Source: Endozoicomonas arenosclerae
GTDB taxonomy: Bacteria; Pseudomonadota; Gammaproteobacteria; Pseudomonadales; Endozoicomonadaceae
DNA: 50,534 nt
Assembly (NCBI RefSeq): GCF_001562015.1
Contig: NZ_LASA01000080.1
Location: 1-50,534 of the forward strand
Direction of reading: 5' to 3'
Shown here: positions 9,406 through 17,362 of the stretch, piece by piece
How positions within the stretch are numbered: position 1 is the stretch's first letter
Layout: each line of letters begins with the position of its first letter
Made by a program: the position numbers and the translations under genes
Notes under the pieces: model-generated
The model's input: the letters and a program-made list of their open reading frames with translations, nothing else
Told to the model about the DNA's origin: nothing
Database searches by the model: none

Positions 9406-10415
9406 TCTGGTCGATCCTGTCTGCGATTCGCGACAATAATCATCTGCTCTCCCAGCCCAAAGATGGGTGACCATCTCTGAGAAGCCAGCCAGTCGACACC
9501 TCTCAATAAACTGCGAACCAATGAAAGAATGCCCAGTCTGGCCAGAACCTGTTTGATTTTTTCCTTGCTGTCCCTGGCTTCAAAATAATGGCCATCTTCT
9601 TCTGGTGAATGTGACTGATGAGCATTTTTTCTCATGCCCTTGACTGCCTGTTTGAGCATGCCAGCTACATCAAATCCCCTGGTATGTATCAAACGAACCT
9701 TGTAGCCATTGTCGTTGAGCAGTTCTGTGAGAGTTTGTACTGTGAAAAAGTAGATGTGTTCATCTTCGCAATTCACCACCCACCAGCGTGCTCCAAACAG
9801 TCGACGGTACAGGCTGTTAAAATTAGGGGTAGTGAGCAGCAGCGTGCCTCCGGGTTTTAACCATTGATGGATTCTTTGCAGCGCTCCTGTGGGGTCTTCA
9901 AGGTGCTCAATGACTTCCATCATGGTGATGCAGTCGTAGGTGCCTGGCTCAAGGTCATAGTCATATAAAGAGCCTGTTTTTACATCGAGATCTCGATTCT
10001 CAAGAGCGTAGTTGGCAGAAGCTTCACCAATCTCAAGCCCCTGCACCTGGTAGTTGTTTTTTCTTGCCTGCACCAGAAAGGCGCCAACACTACAACCAAT
10101 ATCCAGAAGTTTTTTCTGGGAAAAAACCGAACTGTTCTGTTTGATCCAGCCCAGATAGCGCTGATATAGGTCCATTGTTGATGGTTCAAAAGCAATTCTG
10201 AGTCGCTCCTGGTCCACGGTATCAATATGTGCCCATTCCTGGAGTTTTTGCTGTAGCCAGCTGGAGCTGGCCCTGGGGTTTACGTAAGAAAGGTTGCAAG
10301 TCTTGCAGGTGACAATAGCGCACTGGTTTAGCTGATAGCGAAAATCGGGGTAATCAGACCCGCAGTGGTTACACGCCACTGGCTTGTATTCAGGCCGCTC
10401 TTCCATAACTCCCAT
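9402..10415 (-). CDS. SAM-dependent methyltransferase with N-terminal zinc ribbon
   Basis: A 337-residue class I methyltransferase. The N-terminus carries a four-cysteine zinc ribbon, Cys15/Cys18 and Cys37/Cys40 (CNHC and CKTC). SAM motif I is KLLDIGCSVGAFL (about 106-118). The acidic loop follows, then MMEVIEHLEDPTGAL and LKPGGTLLLTTPN. Ribbon-plus-methyltransferase proteins of this type are common in sugar-modification clusters. AAGGAG lies six bases before the ATG. A 78-base gap separates it from the preceding gene, and it overlaps the GT9 gene by four bases. The likely role is methylation of a sugar precursor or of the growing glycan. The target is not known. Confidence 0.8.
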   Translation of the reverse strand: MGVMEERPEYKPVACNHCGSDYPDFRYQLNQCAIVTCKTCNLSYVNPRASSSWLQQKLQEWAHIDTVDQERLRIAFEPSTMDLYQRYLGWIKQNSSVFSQKKLLDIGCSVGAFLVQARKNNYQVQGLEIGEASANYALENRDLDVKTGSLYDYDLEPGTYDCITMMEVIEHLEDPTGALQRIHQWLKPGGTLLLTTPNFNSLYRRLFGARWWVVNCEDEHIYFFTVQTLTELLNDNGYKVRLIHTRGFDVAGMLKQAVKGMRKNAHQSHSPEEDGHYFEARDSKEKIKQVLARLGILSLVRSLLRGVDWLASQRWSPIFGLGEQMIIVANRRQDRPE

Positions 10416-10493
10416 GATTTTCTCCTTGCTTATTCTTCTTTTAACCTTGTACTTTTTCAGAGCTCTTAGCTGTGAACTCCCAACGGTTAACTC

Positions 10494-11432
10494 TTACTGT
10501 TTGCTACCAATCACCCAGAAACCTCCAGCTACCTGATGGGAGTGAGGGTGCTTCTTTAATAGCAGGTCCAGATACTTGAACCAGGAAAATACCCAGCGAA
10601 AGACACCATTTAACCCTTTTCTGAGCAGAGCACTATTAACAGGTATTAAGAGGTTCAGCATGACATTGGTACTTTGCAGAACGGCTGACACCGGGCCGTG
10701 AGTCATGCCAAATTCTGGTTGTTCCAGATCCCTGAACAGGTGTTTCATACCTTCCAGTGTGTAGCGTTTGAAATCATTGGGGTAGCCATGAAAAAAGAAG
10801 ATAAAAGGGACTTCTGCATACAGCTTCCCTCCCGGTCGAAGTACCCGGATCATCTCGGCAACAATAGCTTCCGGGTCATGGACATGTTCAAGCACAGCGT
10901 TGCAGATGATGCTGTCAAAGCTGTTATCTGCAAATGGGATGTTATGACCATCACCGACACAATCAACATTGTGAAAAGGCCGGATATTAAGGGTGATTTC
11001 ACGATCACTGTATCGGCTGGGGCCGCCTCCGACATTCAGAATCCGGGTCTGGCTGCCCTTGTGAGTAAACAGTTCCCAGGTTTGGTCTGCGGTTAAGTCT
11101 GGATTGTAATGAAGCATGACTTCAGGCGGCTTCAACCAGCGATACAAACGTTCCTTGAAACTGGTTTTTTTAATCTTGCTACCTGTCAGAGCGTACTCGG
11201 CTGCCATGGCCTGTCCCTGAGGCGTTTCCAGTTCTGTCTGGAGTGCCTGGGCAGAATCTCCTGTCAGAAGTATAGGGCGCTGGCTGTCTATAGAATAGGT
11301 ATGGTGACAGCTTGAGCAGGCCAATCCTGATTCTTTCTCGACTAACTGACCCTCACTATTGCAGGCAAGGCATCTGAGGTCTGGACGGTATTCATCGAGT
11401 CGATGATTTATGTGAGTTCCCATGAAATCCAT
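10494..11432 (-). CDS. SAM-dependent methyltransferase with N-terminal zinc ribbon (second)
   Basis: A 312-residue protein with a four-cysteine ribbon (Cys21/Cys24 and Cys39/Cys42: CLAC, CSSC) followed by a class I methyltransferase fold. RILNVGGGPSRY is motif I, SFDSIICNAVLEHVHDPEAI the motif II region, and RVLRPGGKLYAEVPF follows. The C-terminal 60 residues are hydrophobic and may touch the membrane. A start at 11423 (MGTHINHR) is also possible: AAGAG lies about nine bases before it, whereas it abuts the ATG at 11432. It begins three bases after the preceding methyltransferase stops. It is unlike its two neighbours outside the SAM fold, so the three probably have different targets. Confidence 0.78.
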   Translation of the reverse strand: MDFMGTHINHRLDEYRPDLRCLACNSEGQLVEKESGLACSSCHHTYSIDSQRPILLTGDSAQALQTELETPQGQAMAAEYALTGSKIKKTSFKERLYRWLKPPEVMLHYNPDLTADQTWELFTHKGSQTRILNVGGGPSRYSDREITLNIRPFHNVDCVGDGHNIPFADNSFDSIICNAVLEHVHDPEAIVAEMIRVLRPGGKLYAEVPFIFFFHGYPNDFKRYTLEGMKHLFRDLEQPEFGMTHGPVSAVLQSTNVMLNLLIPVNSALLRKGLNGVFRWVFSWFKYLDLLLKKHPHSHQVAGGFWVIGSKQ

Positions 11433-11435
11433 CTC

Positions 11436-12152
11436 TTATCGTGTTTCGGGTTGTTTTTCTGCCACCATCAGAAGGTCTGATAGCTCTGCCTGCCATTGGT
11501 TCAGGGTCAGCACTCGACCCAGCTGTGCGAGGAGGTAATAGGGTAGTGATACAAGCCTTTTCAAAGGACTGCCAACGGTAATCCGATAAGCTTTGGCACC
11601 GTCGTAAACCTGGAAAAAACCGGGAGAGAACTGTTTATTCTGACACCAGTTTCTCAGAGGCTTCTCGGATACAACGGGTCGAAAGGGGGTAGGAAAGGCA
11701 TCATAATGACCATCTCCCCGGTCTTGCTTGCCGACAATGTTCTTGTAGTACCAGCGGTGAAATCCGATAGGGGTCAGGCGGGTAATAATGCCCTTTAGAC
11801 TGTTGCGAACCGGACATCCCAGAATCAACAGACCTCCGGGTTTCAGGATGGAATCAAAATGTTCCAGGGCTAGATCCGGATTTTCCAAATGCTCAATCAC
11901 ATTGAAACAGATAATGATATCTATGCTGTTTGCCTTGATGGGAATGGCATGAATATCACCTTGAACGCAGAGATGAGCATCCTTGTTTTTCAGTAACTGG
12001 CCAAACTCAATGTCCAGAGTTATGACTTCAGCATGCTCTGGTAAATTGAAATGGCTGTAGCTCCCACCTCCCGCTTCCAGTACCCGGACAGGTCGATTGT
12101 TTTGCTGGTGGGAATAGAGTTCATTCAAATAGTTATTACACTCTTGCAGCAT
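11436..12152 (-). CDS. SAM-dependent methyltransferase (third, no zinc ribbon)
   Basis: A 238-residue class I methyltransferase. Motif I is VRVLEAGGGSYSHF, followed by VITLDIEFGQL, SIDIIICFNVIEHLENP and ILKPGGLLILGCPV. It lacks the N-terminal cysteine ribbon of the two following methyltransferases. AGGAG six bases before the ATG at 12152 supports the start, which lies inside the end of the polymerase gene (17-base overlap). The later residues LTPIGFHRWYYK recall methyltransferases of surface-polysaccharide clusters. Substrate unknown. Confidence 0.78.
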   Translation of the reverse strand: MLQECNNYLNELYSHQQNNRPVRVLEAGGGSYSHFNLPEHAEVITLDIEFGQLLKNKDAHLCVQGDIHAIPIKANSIDIIICFNVIEHLENPDLALEHFDSILKPGGLLILGCPVRNSLKGIITRLTPIGFHRWYYKNIVGKQDRGDGHYDAFPTPFRPVVSEKPLRNWCQNKQFSPGFFQVYDGAKAYRITVGSPLKRLVSLPYYLLAQLGRVLTLNQWQAELSDLLMVAEKQPETR

Positions 12153-13617
12153 TGAATTCTCCTGTCATCAGGGGCAGCCTGGATATAAAGGCAAAAGCGA
12201 AGCCAATAAGTACGACGTAGCGTATTTCTGCATAAACCGGGTTAAAAATGCCACTGAACAGCAGCATGATCAGAGCAAGGGCAATCACTGTGCAGATCGC
12301 AAAATAGCGTTGTCCTTGCTGCCTTCGGATAGACTGGATGATTTGTAGAGCAATAAGAAACAGCGATACGGCGAATGCCAGAAATCCGATAAGACCTACC
12401 CTGAGCAACACCCAGAAATACAGGCTGTGTATGTTTTCAAGATTGGTTCTGAAATAACCCAGACTGGCGCTGATATCCCATAATGGCCTGACCCCGTAAC
12501 CCAGCAAGGGCAAGTCTGCAAGGTTCTGGCTGAACCATACGAACAGGGACAAACGATAGAGAGTTGAAGGATCCGCAGCTGAGGTTTCCAGAAGTCTGGC
12601 AAGCACTGCATTCAAGAGGGGAGGAATAGCAACCACTAAACAGGCCATTAATCCCAGGGCAATACTTAATAAAATCAGGTAGCGCTTGCGAATAATGCCA
12701 GGCAATAAAGGGATCAGGGCAAACATGCACAAGGCGATCCCTCCCCACATGGTTCGCCGGTATGAAATCAGAATAAAAAGGCCCAGGCAGGCAGTCATGG
12801 CCAATCGAATTAAAAACTGACCTTCGCTGGTGTTGCCAGTCAGCCATTGAATAATCCAGTAAAAAATGGCGAGGGCAAAAATCCAGCTGGAGGGGGAGTG
12901 ATAAAACAGGGGTTTTGCTTCTGGAATAATGGAGGGTTTCATCAAAATGCGCATGAATCCCATCAGTACGATTACGGCAACGGCCAAAAAGAGTGCCATT
13001 AACAATCGTTCAGCATCCTGTTCTGTTTCGAAATAGAGCAGTCCCAGAACATAGGCAAAGATAAGAAAAGCGAAATTCTTGAATTGAAAAAGGGCAATCA
13101 GTTCAGCACCCTTTTCATTCACTTTATAAGCGGTTGCAGTATTGGCAGCCATGTTAGCGTGAAAGGGGTTTCCGTCTGCCATCGACAGAACAGCTGAAAG
13201 AATCAAAAGTCCAGTAATCATGATCAGTGCGACCTGGATCTTGTCATTGGGTAAAAGAAATTGTCTACGGGTGAGAATAATTCGGGTAATGAGCAGAAAA
13301 ATGGCACCAAACACCAGCAGGTCAGGTGGATAAACTCCAGGAATACCCAATGAGGTCGCGTAAAAAGGCGTTCTGATGGATCGCTCACCGGATTCTCCCA
13401 GTCCCCAGGGAAATTCTTCAAGAATGACCAGTGATAAAACGGTCATGACAGTTAACCATTTCGGATGCAAAGCCATAAGAGCAGCTACTGGCAATAGAGC
13501 GAATGCAGCAGCCACAACCGGATGTATGTCTGCTGCCAGTGTCAGCACCAGCGCCATGGCTCCGGCAATAAATGCCAGAGTGCTGTATTGGGCAGTTGGC
13601 ATGAGAATGGCTCTCAA
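12136..13617 (-). CDS. O-antigen ligase / polymerase family membrane protein (Wzy-like)
   Basis: A 493-residue integral membrane protein with about 10-12 predicted hydrophobic segments. A large periplasmic loop before the last helices contains YRLSLFVWFSQNLADLPLLGYG and the NIHSLYFWVLLRVGLIGF segment. The G-x-G-x-x-P and N-x-H-S-x-Y pattern is typical of the Wzy_C (O-antigen ligase/polymerase) domain. With Wzx-, Wza- and Wzz-like proteins encoded beside it, it is best read as the polymerase that joins repeat units at the outer face of the inner membrane. It lies three bases after the ATPase gene. A ligase role cannot be excluded from sequence. Confidence 0.8.
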   Translation of the reverse strand: MRAILMPTAQYSTLAFIAGAMALVLTLAADIHPVVAAAFALLPVAALMALHPKWLTVMTVLSLVILEEFPWGLGESGERSIRTPFYATSLGIPGVYPPDLLVFGAIFLLITRIILTRRQFLLPNDKIQVALIMITGLLILSAVLSMADGNPFHANMAANTATAYKVNEKGAELIALFQFKNFAFLIFAYVLGLLYFETEQDAERLLMALFLAVAVIVLMGFMRILMKPSIIPEAKPLFYHSPSSWIFALAIFYWIIQWLTGNTSEGQFLIRLAMTACLGLFILISYRRTMWGGIALCMFALIPLLPGIIRKRYLILLSIALGLMACLVVAIPPLLNAVLARLLETSAADPSTLYRLSLFVWFSQNLADLPLLGYGVRPLWDISASLGYFRTNLENIHSLYFWVLLRVGLIGFLAFAVSLFLIALQIIQSIRRQQGQRYFAICTVIALALIMLLFSGIFNPVYAEIRYVVLIGFAFAFISRLPLMTGEFNAARV

Positions 13618-13620
13618 AAC

Positions 13621-14424
13621 TCAGGCTCCTCCATACAGCCAGCGAGGCAGGACAAATTGTCTTTTATTGATAATGCTGCCAATAAGCTCACAGGGGATGG
13701 CCTCCAGAGAGGCGACCTGCGCCGTCAGTTGTTGCCTGCGGGTCTTTTTATATCGGGTTACCAGCAGCAGGTGATTGAAAATACTGGCCAGGACCAGATA
13801 GTCCCTGCTCTTACAGGCCGGTTCACTGTCTATGAATATTCGCTGATAGTGCTCCGAAGTTACCTTCTGGAGCTTTTCCAGGTGTTCAATAGGCAGAGTT
13901 TTGTAGTCGTCGTCGGGCGAAAATACCTGACAGATATCCAGGCCAGGAATACCGGTTGATTGCAGGCAAAACTCGGCGGTGTGGCGGGGCTCATGATCGC
14001 TGAGTGCAAAGCCGTTAGTGGGGCTGATGCCCAGAGCCTTGATTGAATCAAAGCTTCTTGTGCAGTCAATCAGAAGTGTTCGGCTGCCGGGTTTCTTTGA
14101 AACTGGGGTATATTCTTCGGAAGCATCAGAAGACATTTCTCGTTCAGATGGCTGAGTCTGGCGTGCCGATCCAATGGCCAATAACAGACTCATCACTGTT
14201 TTACCCGCCTGACGATCCGGACTGGAAAGCACCAGACTAAACGGCTGGTGGCTGAAACGAATATAAAATGCATTGTCCAATGAACGGAATATTTCGCGGG
14301 CAGCAGGGGAGTCGAGTACTCCCTGATAGTCAGGGTCAATTGAGTGGATCTGATCCTGTTTGTTAAGAGGCGATTGTTGTGTAGTTGATCTCGATTTAAA
14401 AAGAGATTTCAGGCCTGAATCCAT
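13621..14424 (-). CDS. BY-kinase-like / ParA-like ATPase of polysaccharide export, degenerate
   Basis: A 267-residue cytoplasmic P-loop protein placed directly after a Wzz/GumC-like gene, where a tyrosine autokinase such as CpsD or the Wzc kinase domain usually lies. Walker A is SSPDRQAGKT (67-76). Walker A-prime reads LLIDCTRS, with Asp120 kept but the second Asp of the usual DxDxR replaced. Walker B is RIFIDSEP (Asp199). The usual C-terminal tyrosine cluster is absent: the last residues are RWLYGGA with a single Tyr. It may bind nucleotide and regulate chain length without autophosphorylating. The first base of its ATG is the last base of the preceding stop codon (TAATG), so translation is coupled. 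Confidence 0.7.
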   Translation of the reverse strand: MDSGLKSLFKSRSTTQQSPLNKQDQIHSIDPDYQGVLDSPAAREIFRSLDNAFYIRFSHQPFSLVLSSPDRQAGKTVMSLLLAIGSARQTQPSEREMSSDASEEYTPVSKKPGSRTLLIDCTRSFDSIKALGISPTNGFALSDHEPRHTAEFCLQSTGIPGLDICQVFSPDDDYKTLPIEHLEKLQKVTSEHYQRIFIDSEPACKSRDYLVLASIFNHLLLVTRYKKTRRQQLTAQVASLEAIPCELIGSIINKRQFVLPRWLYGGA

Positions 14425-15674
14425 TAGGCTTTTACCTCTGCAAATGATCCCAGGTAACTGAGTGATGGAGTATCGGTCATATCCTCTGGCCTGCGAATCG
14501 TGCTATCAAGAAAGTGCACCAGGTAAGCCCAGGCCAATGCCAGGGCAGTACCCATAAAGATGGCAAGAATCAGGATCAGACGCTTTTTGGGAGACACCGG
14601 GGCATCGTCCACTGCGGGCTCTTCCAAAATACTGATCAGTCCGAGGTTGTTGGCCTGGCCCTGGGCAATTAATTTTGCCTGCTCCAGATTTCTGGCCAGC
14701 AACAGATACTTTTCCTGAGCCAGCTTCTTAAGGCGCTTCAGTCGCTGGAGCTCCATATCTCTTCCCGGAAGTTCATTGACTGCAGTGATGAATGACGCCA
14801 GCTTGTCTTTCAGAGCCTCGACCCTGGGGTCACTCTCCGGAACTTTCTGACGTAATTGTCTGAGTTCTTCCTCCAGTTGCAGAATGTAGAGTTTGAATTC
14901 ATCCTGAACAGCAGCACTGTCAGTAATACTGACCGTGCTGTATTTCAGCCCTTCATAGTTTTCAAGGGTTGCAGGGACTTCTCTTTTAAACAGCAGGATG
15001 GCTGTTTCACTCTCCAGTAGCTGTTGCCTGGATTCTTCTTCCCTGCTCTTCAGATAATTGATAATGCCACTGGCTTCCAGGCTGATCTGGTCGTAGTAAT
15101 AGGTTTTGTAATGCTTGATCAGAGCATCCAGTGTCTCTGCCGCTTCCTGGGGAGCATAGGCCCGGTAAGCAATTTTTATCGCCTTGCTTTCAGGAGAGGT
15201 GGTCACCTTCAGGTTTTTATTGATCGCGGCAATGGCGGCACCCTCTGGGTCCCAAGGTTTTGTCCAGCGTTCAATTCCCAAGAGTTCTCCCAACTGAGCT
15301 TTGAAACCTTTCAGAGAGATCTTGATTTTCTCGATGTTGCCCAGAGCCCGTGTTTCGTCGAGATTAATGTCTTCAACAACAGCCGCTGCGAGACGAATAC
15401 TCTCTATAATGTCTTTCTGGGTGTGGAAGTTGGTCACTTTCTCAAAATCACTTTTCGGTGGACCATTGACTATGGGTTGAGTCACCTCAGTACTGTTGAC
15501 CAGAAGAATGGCCTTGGATTCGTATTTCGGTGACAGCAGAAAAAATACGATCAGCGACGCGAAGAGTAATGTTGAGAAAAACAGCACAATCATTCCTGTT
15601 TTCTGCTCGAATAGAATCGTCAGCAGCTCGCGGGAAGTGGGTGGTGTAAATTGCAGTGCTTCATTTCCAGTCAT
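14424..15674 (-). CDS. Chain-length determinant protein (Wzz/GumC family)
   Basis: A 416-residue inner-membrane polysaccharide co-polymerase. One transmembrane helix lies at about 27-50 (IVLFFSTLLFASLIVFFLL) and another at about 370-392 (LILILAIFMGTALALAW). Between them is a periplasmic domain opening SPKYESKAILLV, with coiled-coil helices (about 200-345) rich in E, L, R and K. A proline-containing stretch PAVDDAPVSPKKR precedes the second helix, as in the family. No cytoplasmic kinase domain is fused; the adjacent ATPase gene supplies the partner. It would set polymer length with the Wzy-like protein and link to the export lipoprotein, whose gene ends 12 bases upstream. Confidence 0.85.
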   Translation of the reverse strand: MTGNEALQFTPPTSRELLTILFEQKTGMIVLFFSTLLFASLIVFFLLSPKYESKAILLVNSTEVTQPIVNGPPKSDFEKVTNFHTQKDIIESIRLAAAVVEDINLDETRALGNIEKIKISLKGFKAQLGELLGIERWTKPWDPEGAAIAAINKNLKVTTSPESKAIKIAYRAYAPQEAAETLDALIKHYKTYYYDQISLEASGIINYLKSREEESRQQLLESETAILLFKREVPATLENYEGLKYSTVSITDSAAVQDEFKLYILQLEEELRQLRQKVPESDPRVEALKDKLASFITAVNELPGRDMELQRLKRLKKLAQEKYLLLARNLEQAKLIAQGQANNLGLISILEEPAVDDAPVSPKKRLILILAIFMGTALALAWAYLVHFLDSTIRRPEDMTDTPSLSYLGSFAEVKA

Positions 15675-15686
15675 ACTTTATCTGCC

Positions 15687-16799
15687 TTAAGGTATTGTTG
15701 GATTGGCAGTGTTGAGTTCAAAGGCTTCCTTGGCTGCCCGGTTAACTGAATTGGTCAGTTGTCTGATACTGTTGTAATTGGCAGCCTGCTGCCCTGCCAG
15801 ATACCAGTCAAACACGGGCTTGGTACGGGTAAAGAACACTTCGATGAAGTAGCCCACCTGGGCAATGGTGGTTTTTGGTACCAGAACCAGGTCTCCTTCC
15901 CTGATATAGATATTCTGCATAGGTGCCTGTCCTTTGAGATACTTGCCCAGCTCGCATTTGCGGTATTGGGGTTCGGCACTGTTGTAGTTTCTTATAACGA
16001 TGACATTGTCCAGCGAGGCATCATTTTTCATCCTGGCATTAGCCAATAGGTCCAACACTCTCATATCAGGTTTAAGAGACTGTTGACCTTGTACAAACAC
16101 TTCTCCAATAACAGTGGCTTGTCGCTCTGTCAGTTTGACGGGAAGAATGGAAACCACCGGATCCTGAACGACTTTTCTGGCCTGGACTTCGGGAATCAGC
16201 CAGCCTCTGGGGTTTGTTATATGTTCTGCCAGTCGCTTGTTCAGTTCTGTATTGAGTTCTGATAAAGGTTTGCCGGTTACTTTTAATGGACCCACCAAAG
16301 GCAGGGTAATCGACCCATCGGGTTGTACGGCAGCAGAGTAGGCAAGTTCTTCATGTTGCCAGACAAAAAGGTTAACAATGTCGCCAAATCTCAATTCCGG
16401 GCTTTCTGGTTGACTGAGCTCCTGAAGTTTTTTTCGAACCTCCCCCCTTACAACGCCTGCTGTTTGACCCGCTACATTGACTTCACCTACCAGGGGAAAG
16501 GTGGCTTTGCCATTGGCCTGAACCTCAGCGACATGATCAAGCTCCGGGTAACCCCAGACCGACAGCTTGATTCTGTCCTGCATTCGAAAACGTAAAGCCC
16601 CACCAACACCGGGTTTATCGATGGGAATCTCACTGAATTTGTACTCAGAAGTATCAAGCGGTTCAGTAGGAGGGACAACACTCTCATCCTTTTCTGAGTT
16701 GTAAACAGGAATTTTGGAGAATGTCTGGCAACCACAAAGAATCAGGCTAAAAAAGACGATTATCGATTTTGAAAAGCAGGTCGGGAAATGCCAGTTCAT
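15687..16799 (-). CDS. Polysaccharide export lipoprotein (Wza-like)
   Basis: A 370-residue outer-membrane export protein. The lipoprotein signal ends LILCGC with Cys24 as the likely lipidated residue. Two Poly_export-type blocks follow: RMQDRIKLSVWGYPELDHVAEVQANGKATFPLVGEV and, about 80 residues later, RFGDIVNLFVWQHEELAYSAAVQPDGSITLPLVGPL (each quoted in shortened form here: key stretches KLSVWGYPEL and NLFVWQHEEL). An SLBB-like region follows (ATVIGEVFVQGQ), then a final amphipathic segment where Wza has its outer-membrane helix. The duplicated export block is unusual, because Wza has one. The ATG at 16799 overlaps the preceding stop as ATGA. It should form the outer-membrane pore for the polymer. 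Confidence 0.83.
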   Translation of the reverse strand: MNWHFPTCFSKSIIVFFSLILCGCQTFSKIPVYNSEKDESVVPPTEPLDTSEYKFSEIPIDKPGVGGALRFRMQDRIKLSVWGYPELDHVAEVQANGKATFPLVGEVNVAGQTAGVVRGEVRKKLQELSQPESPELRFGDIVNLFVWQHEELAYSAAVQPDGSITLPLVGPLKVTGKPLSELNTELNKRLAEHITNPRGWLIPEVQARKVVQDPVVSILPVKLTERQATVIGEVFVQGQQSLKPDMRVLDLLANARMKNDASLDNVIVIRNYNSAEPQYRKCELGKYLKGQAPMQNIYIREGDLVLVPKTTIAQVGYFIEVFFTRTKPVFDWYLAGQQAANYNSIRQLTNSVNRAAKEAFELNTANPTIP

Positions 16800-17362
16800 G
16801 CCTTCACCCCCCGCACTTTGACTAGTTTGAAGCCATCATTCTGATTGGGAGCAGCGGTAACACTTTCTTCCCGAATGGATTCCCGGGCCAGGGTAAAAGG
16901 TGCCAGAGTGACATTACTGGCTATGGAAACGGCGCCCAGCACAGAGGTTTGCAATCCCAAAGTACAGTTGTCGCCTATTATCGGCGCTGTACTCCAGGTG
17001 TTGTCTTTAAAGTCCGGCTGGACAATGCAGTGACCGAAAATGGTGGCATTGCGGCCTATCTGTCCATCACAGATAAATCCAATGCTGTGCACCAGCAGGC
17101 AGGATGCCCCTATCTGGCTGCGAGGATGGATATCAGCACCGGTTATGAACAGATTCAAGCGATAAAAAAATCGAGCCAGGGTGTATCGATCTCTCATAAA
17201 ATGGAAGTGTGAAACTCTATAGAAATAGAGAGCCAGTACTCCCGGGCTTGATAGAAGGCTCAGCTTTCTGAAAAAGTTCATTTTAGGAGGCTGGTCCAGC
17301 ATTTCATTTAATCTATCCATATCTGAGCGAACTAGCAGACGCAGTGCTTTCCAATTAGTCAT
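16796..17362 (-). CDS. Hexapeptide-repeat acyltransferase (serine O-acetyltransferase-like)
   Basis: A 188-residue left-handed beta-helix protein. After a helical N-terminus with YFYRVSHFHF it shows hexapeptide turns: ADIHPRSQIGASCLLVHSIG, ICDGQIGRNATIFGHCIV, PIIGDNCTLGLQTSVLGAVSI. This is the CysE/Wcm-type fold, and proteins of this size in such operons usually acetylate the glycan or its precursor. It overlaps the preceding flippase fusion gene by eight bases and the export gene by four. Its N-terminal region resembles the C-terminal domain of that fusion (both have an FF/VFLLRLSR or LYFYRVSH helix before the beta-helix), so the two may be paralogous. Confidence 0.78.
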   Translation of the reverse strand: MTNWKALRLLVRSDMDRLNEMLDQPPKMNFFRKLSLLSSPGVLALYFYRVSHFHFMRDRYTLARFFYRLNLFITGADIHPRSQIGASCLLVHSIGFICDGQIGRNATIFGHCIVQPDFKDNTWSTAPIIGDNCTLGLQTSVLGAVSIASNVTLAPFTLARESIREESVTAAPNQNDGFKLVKVRGVKA

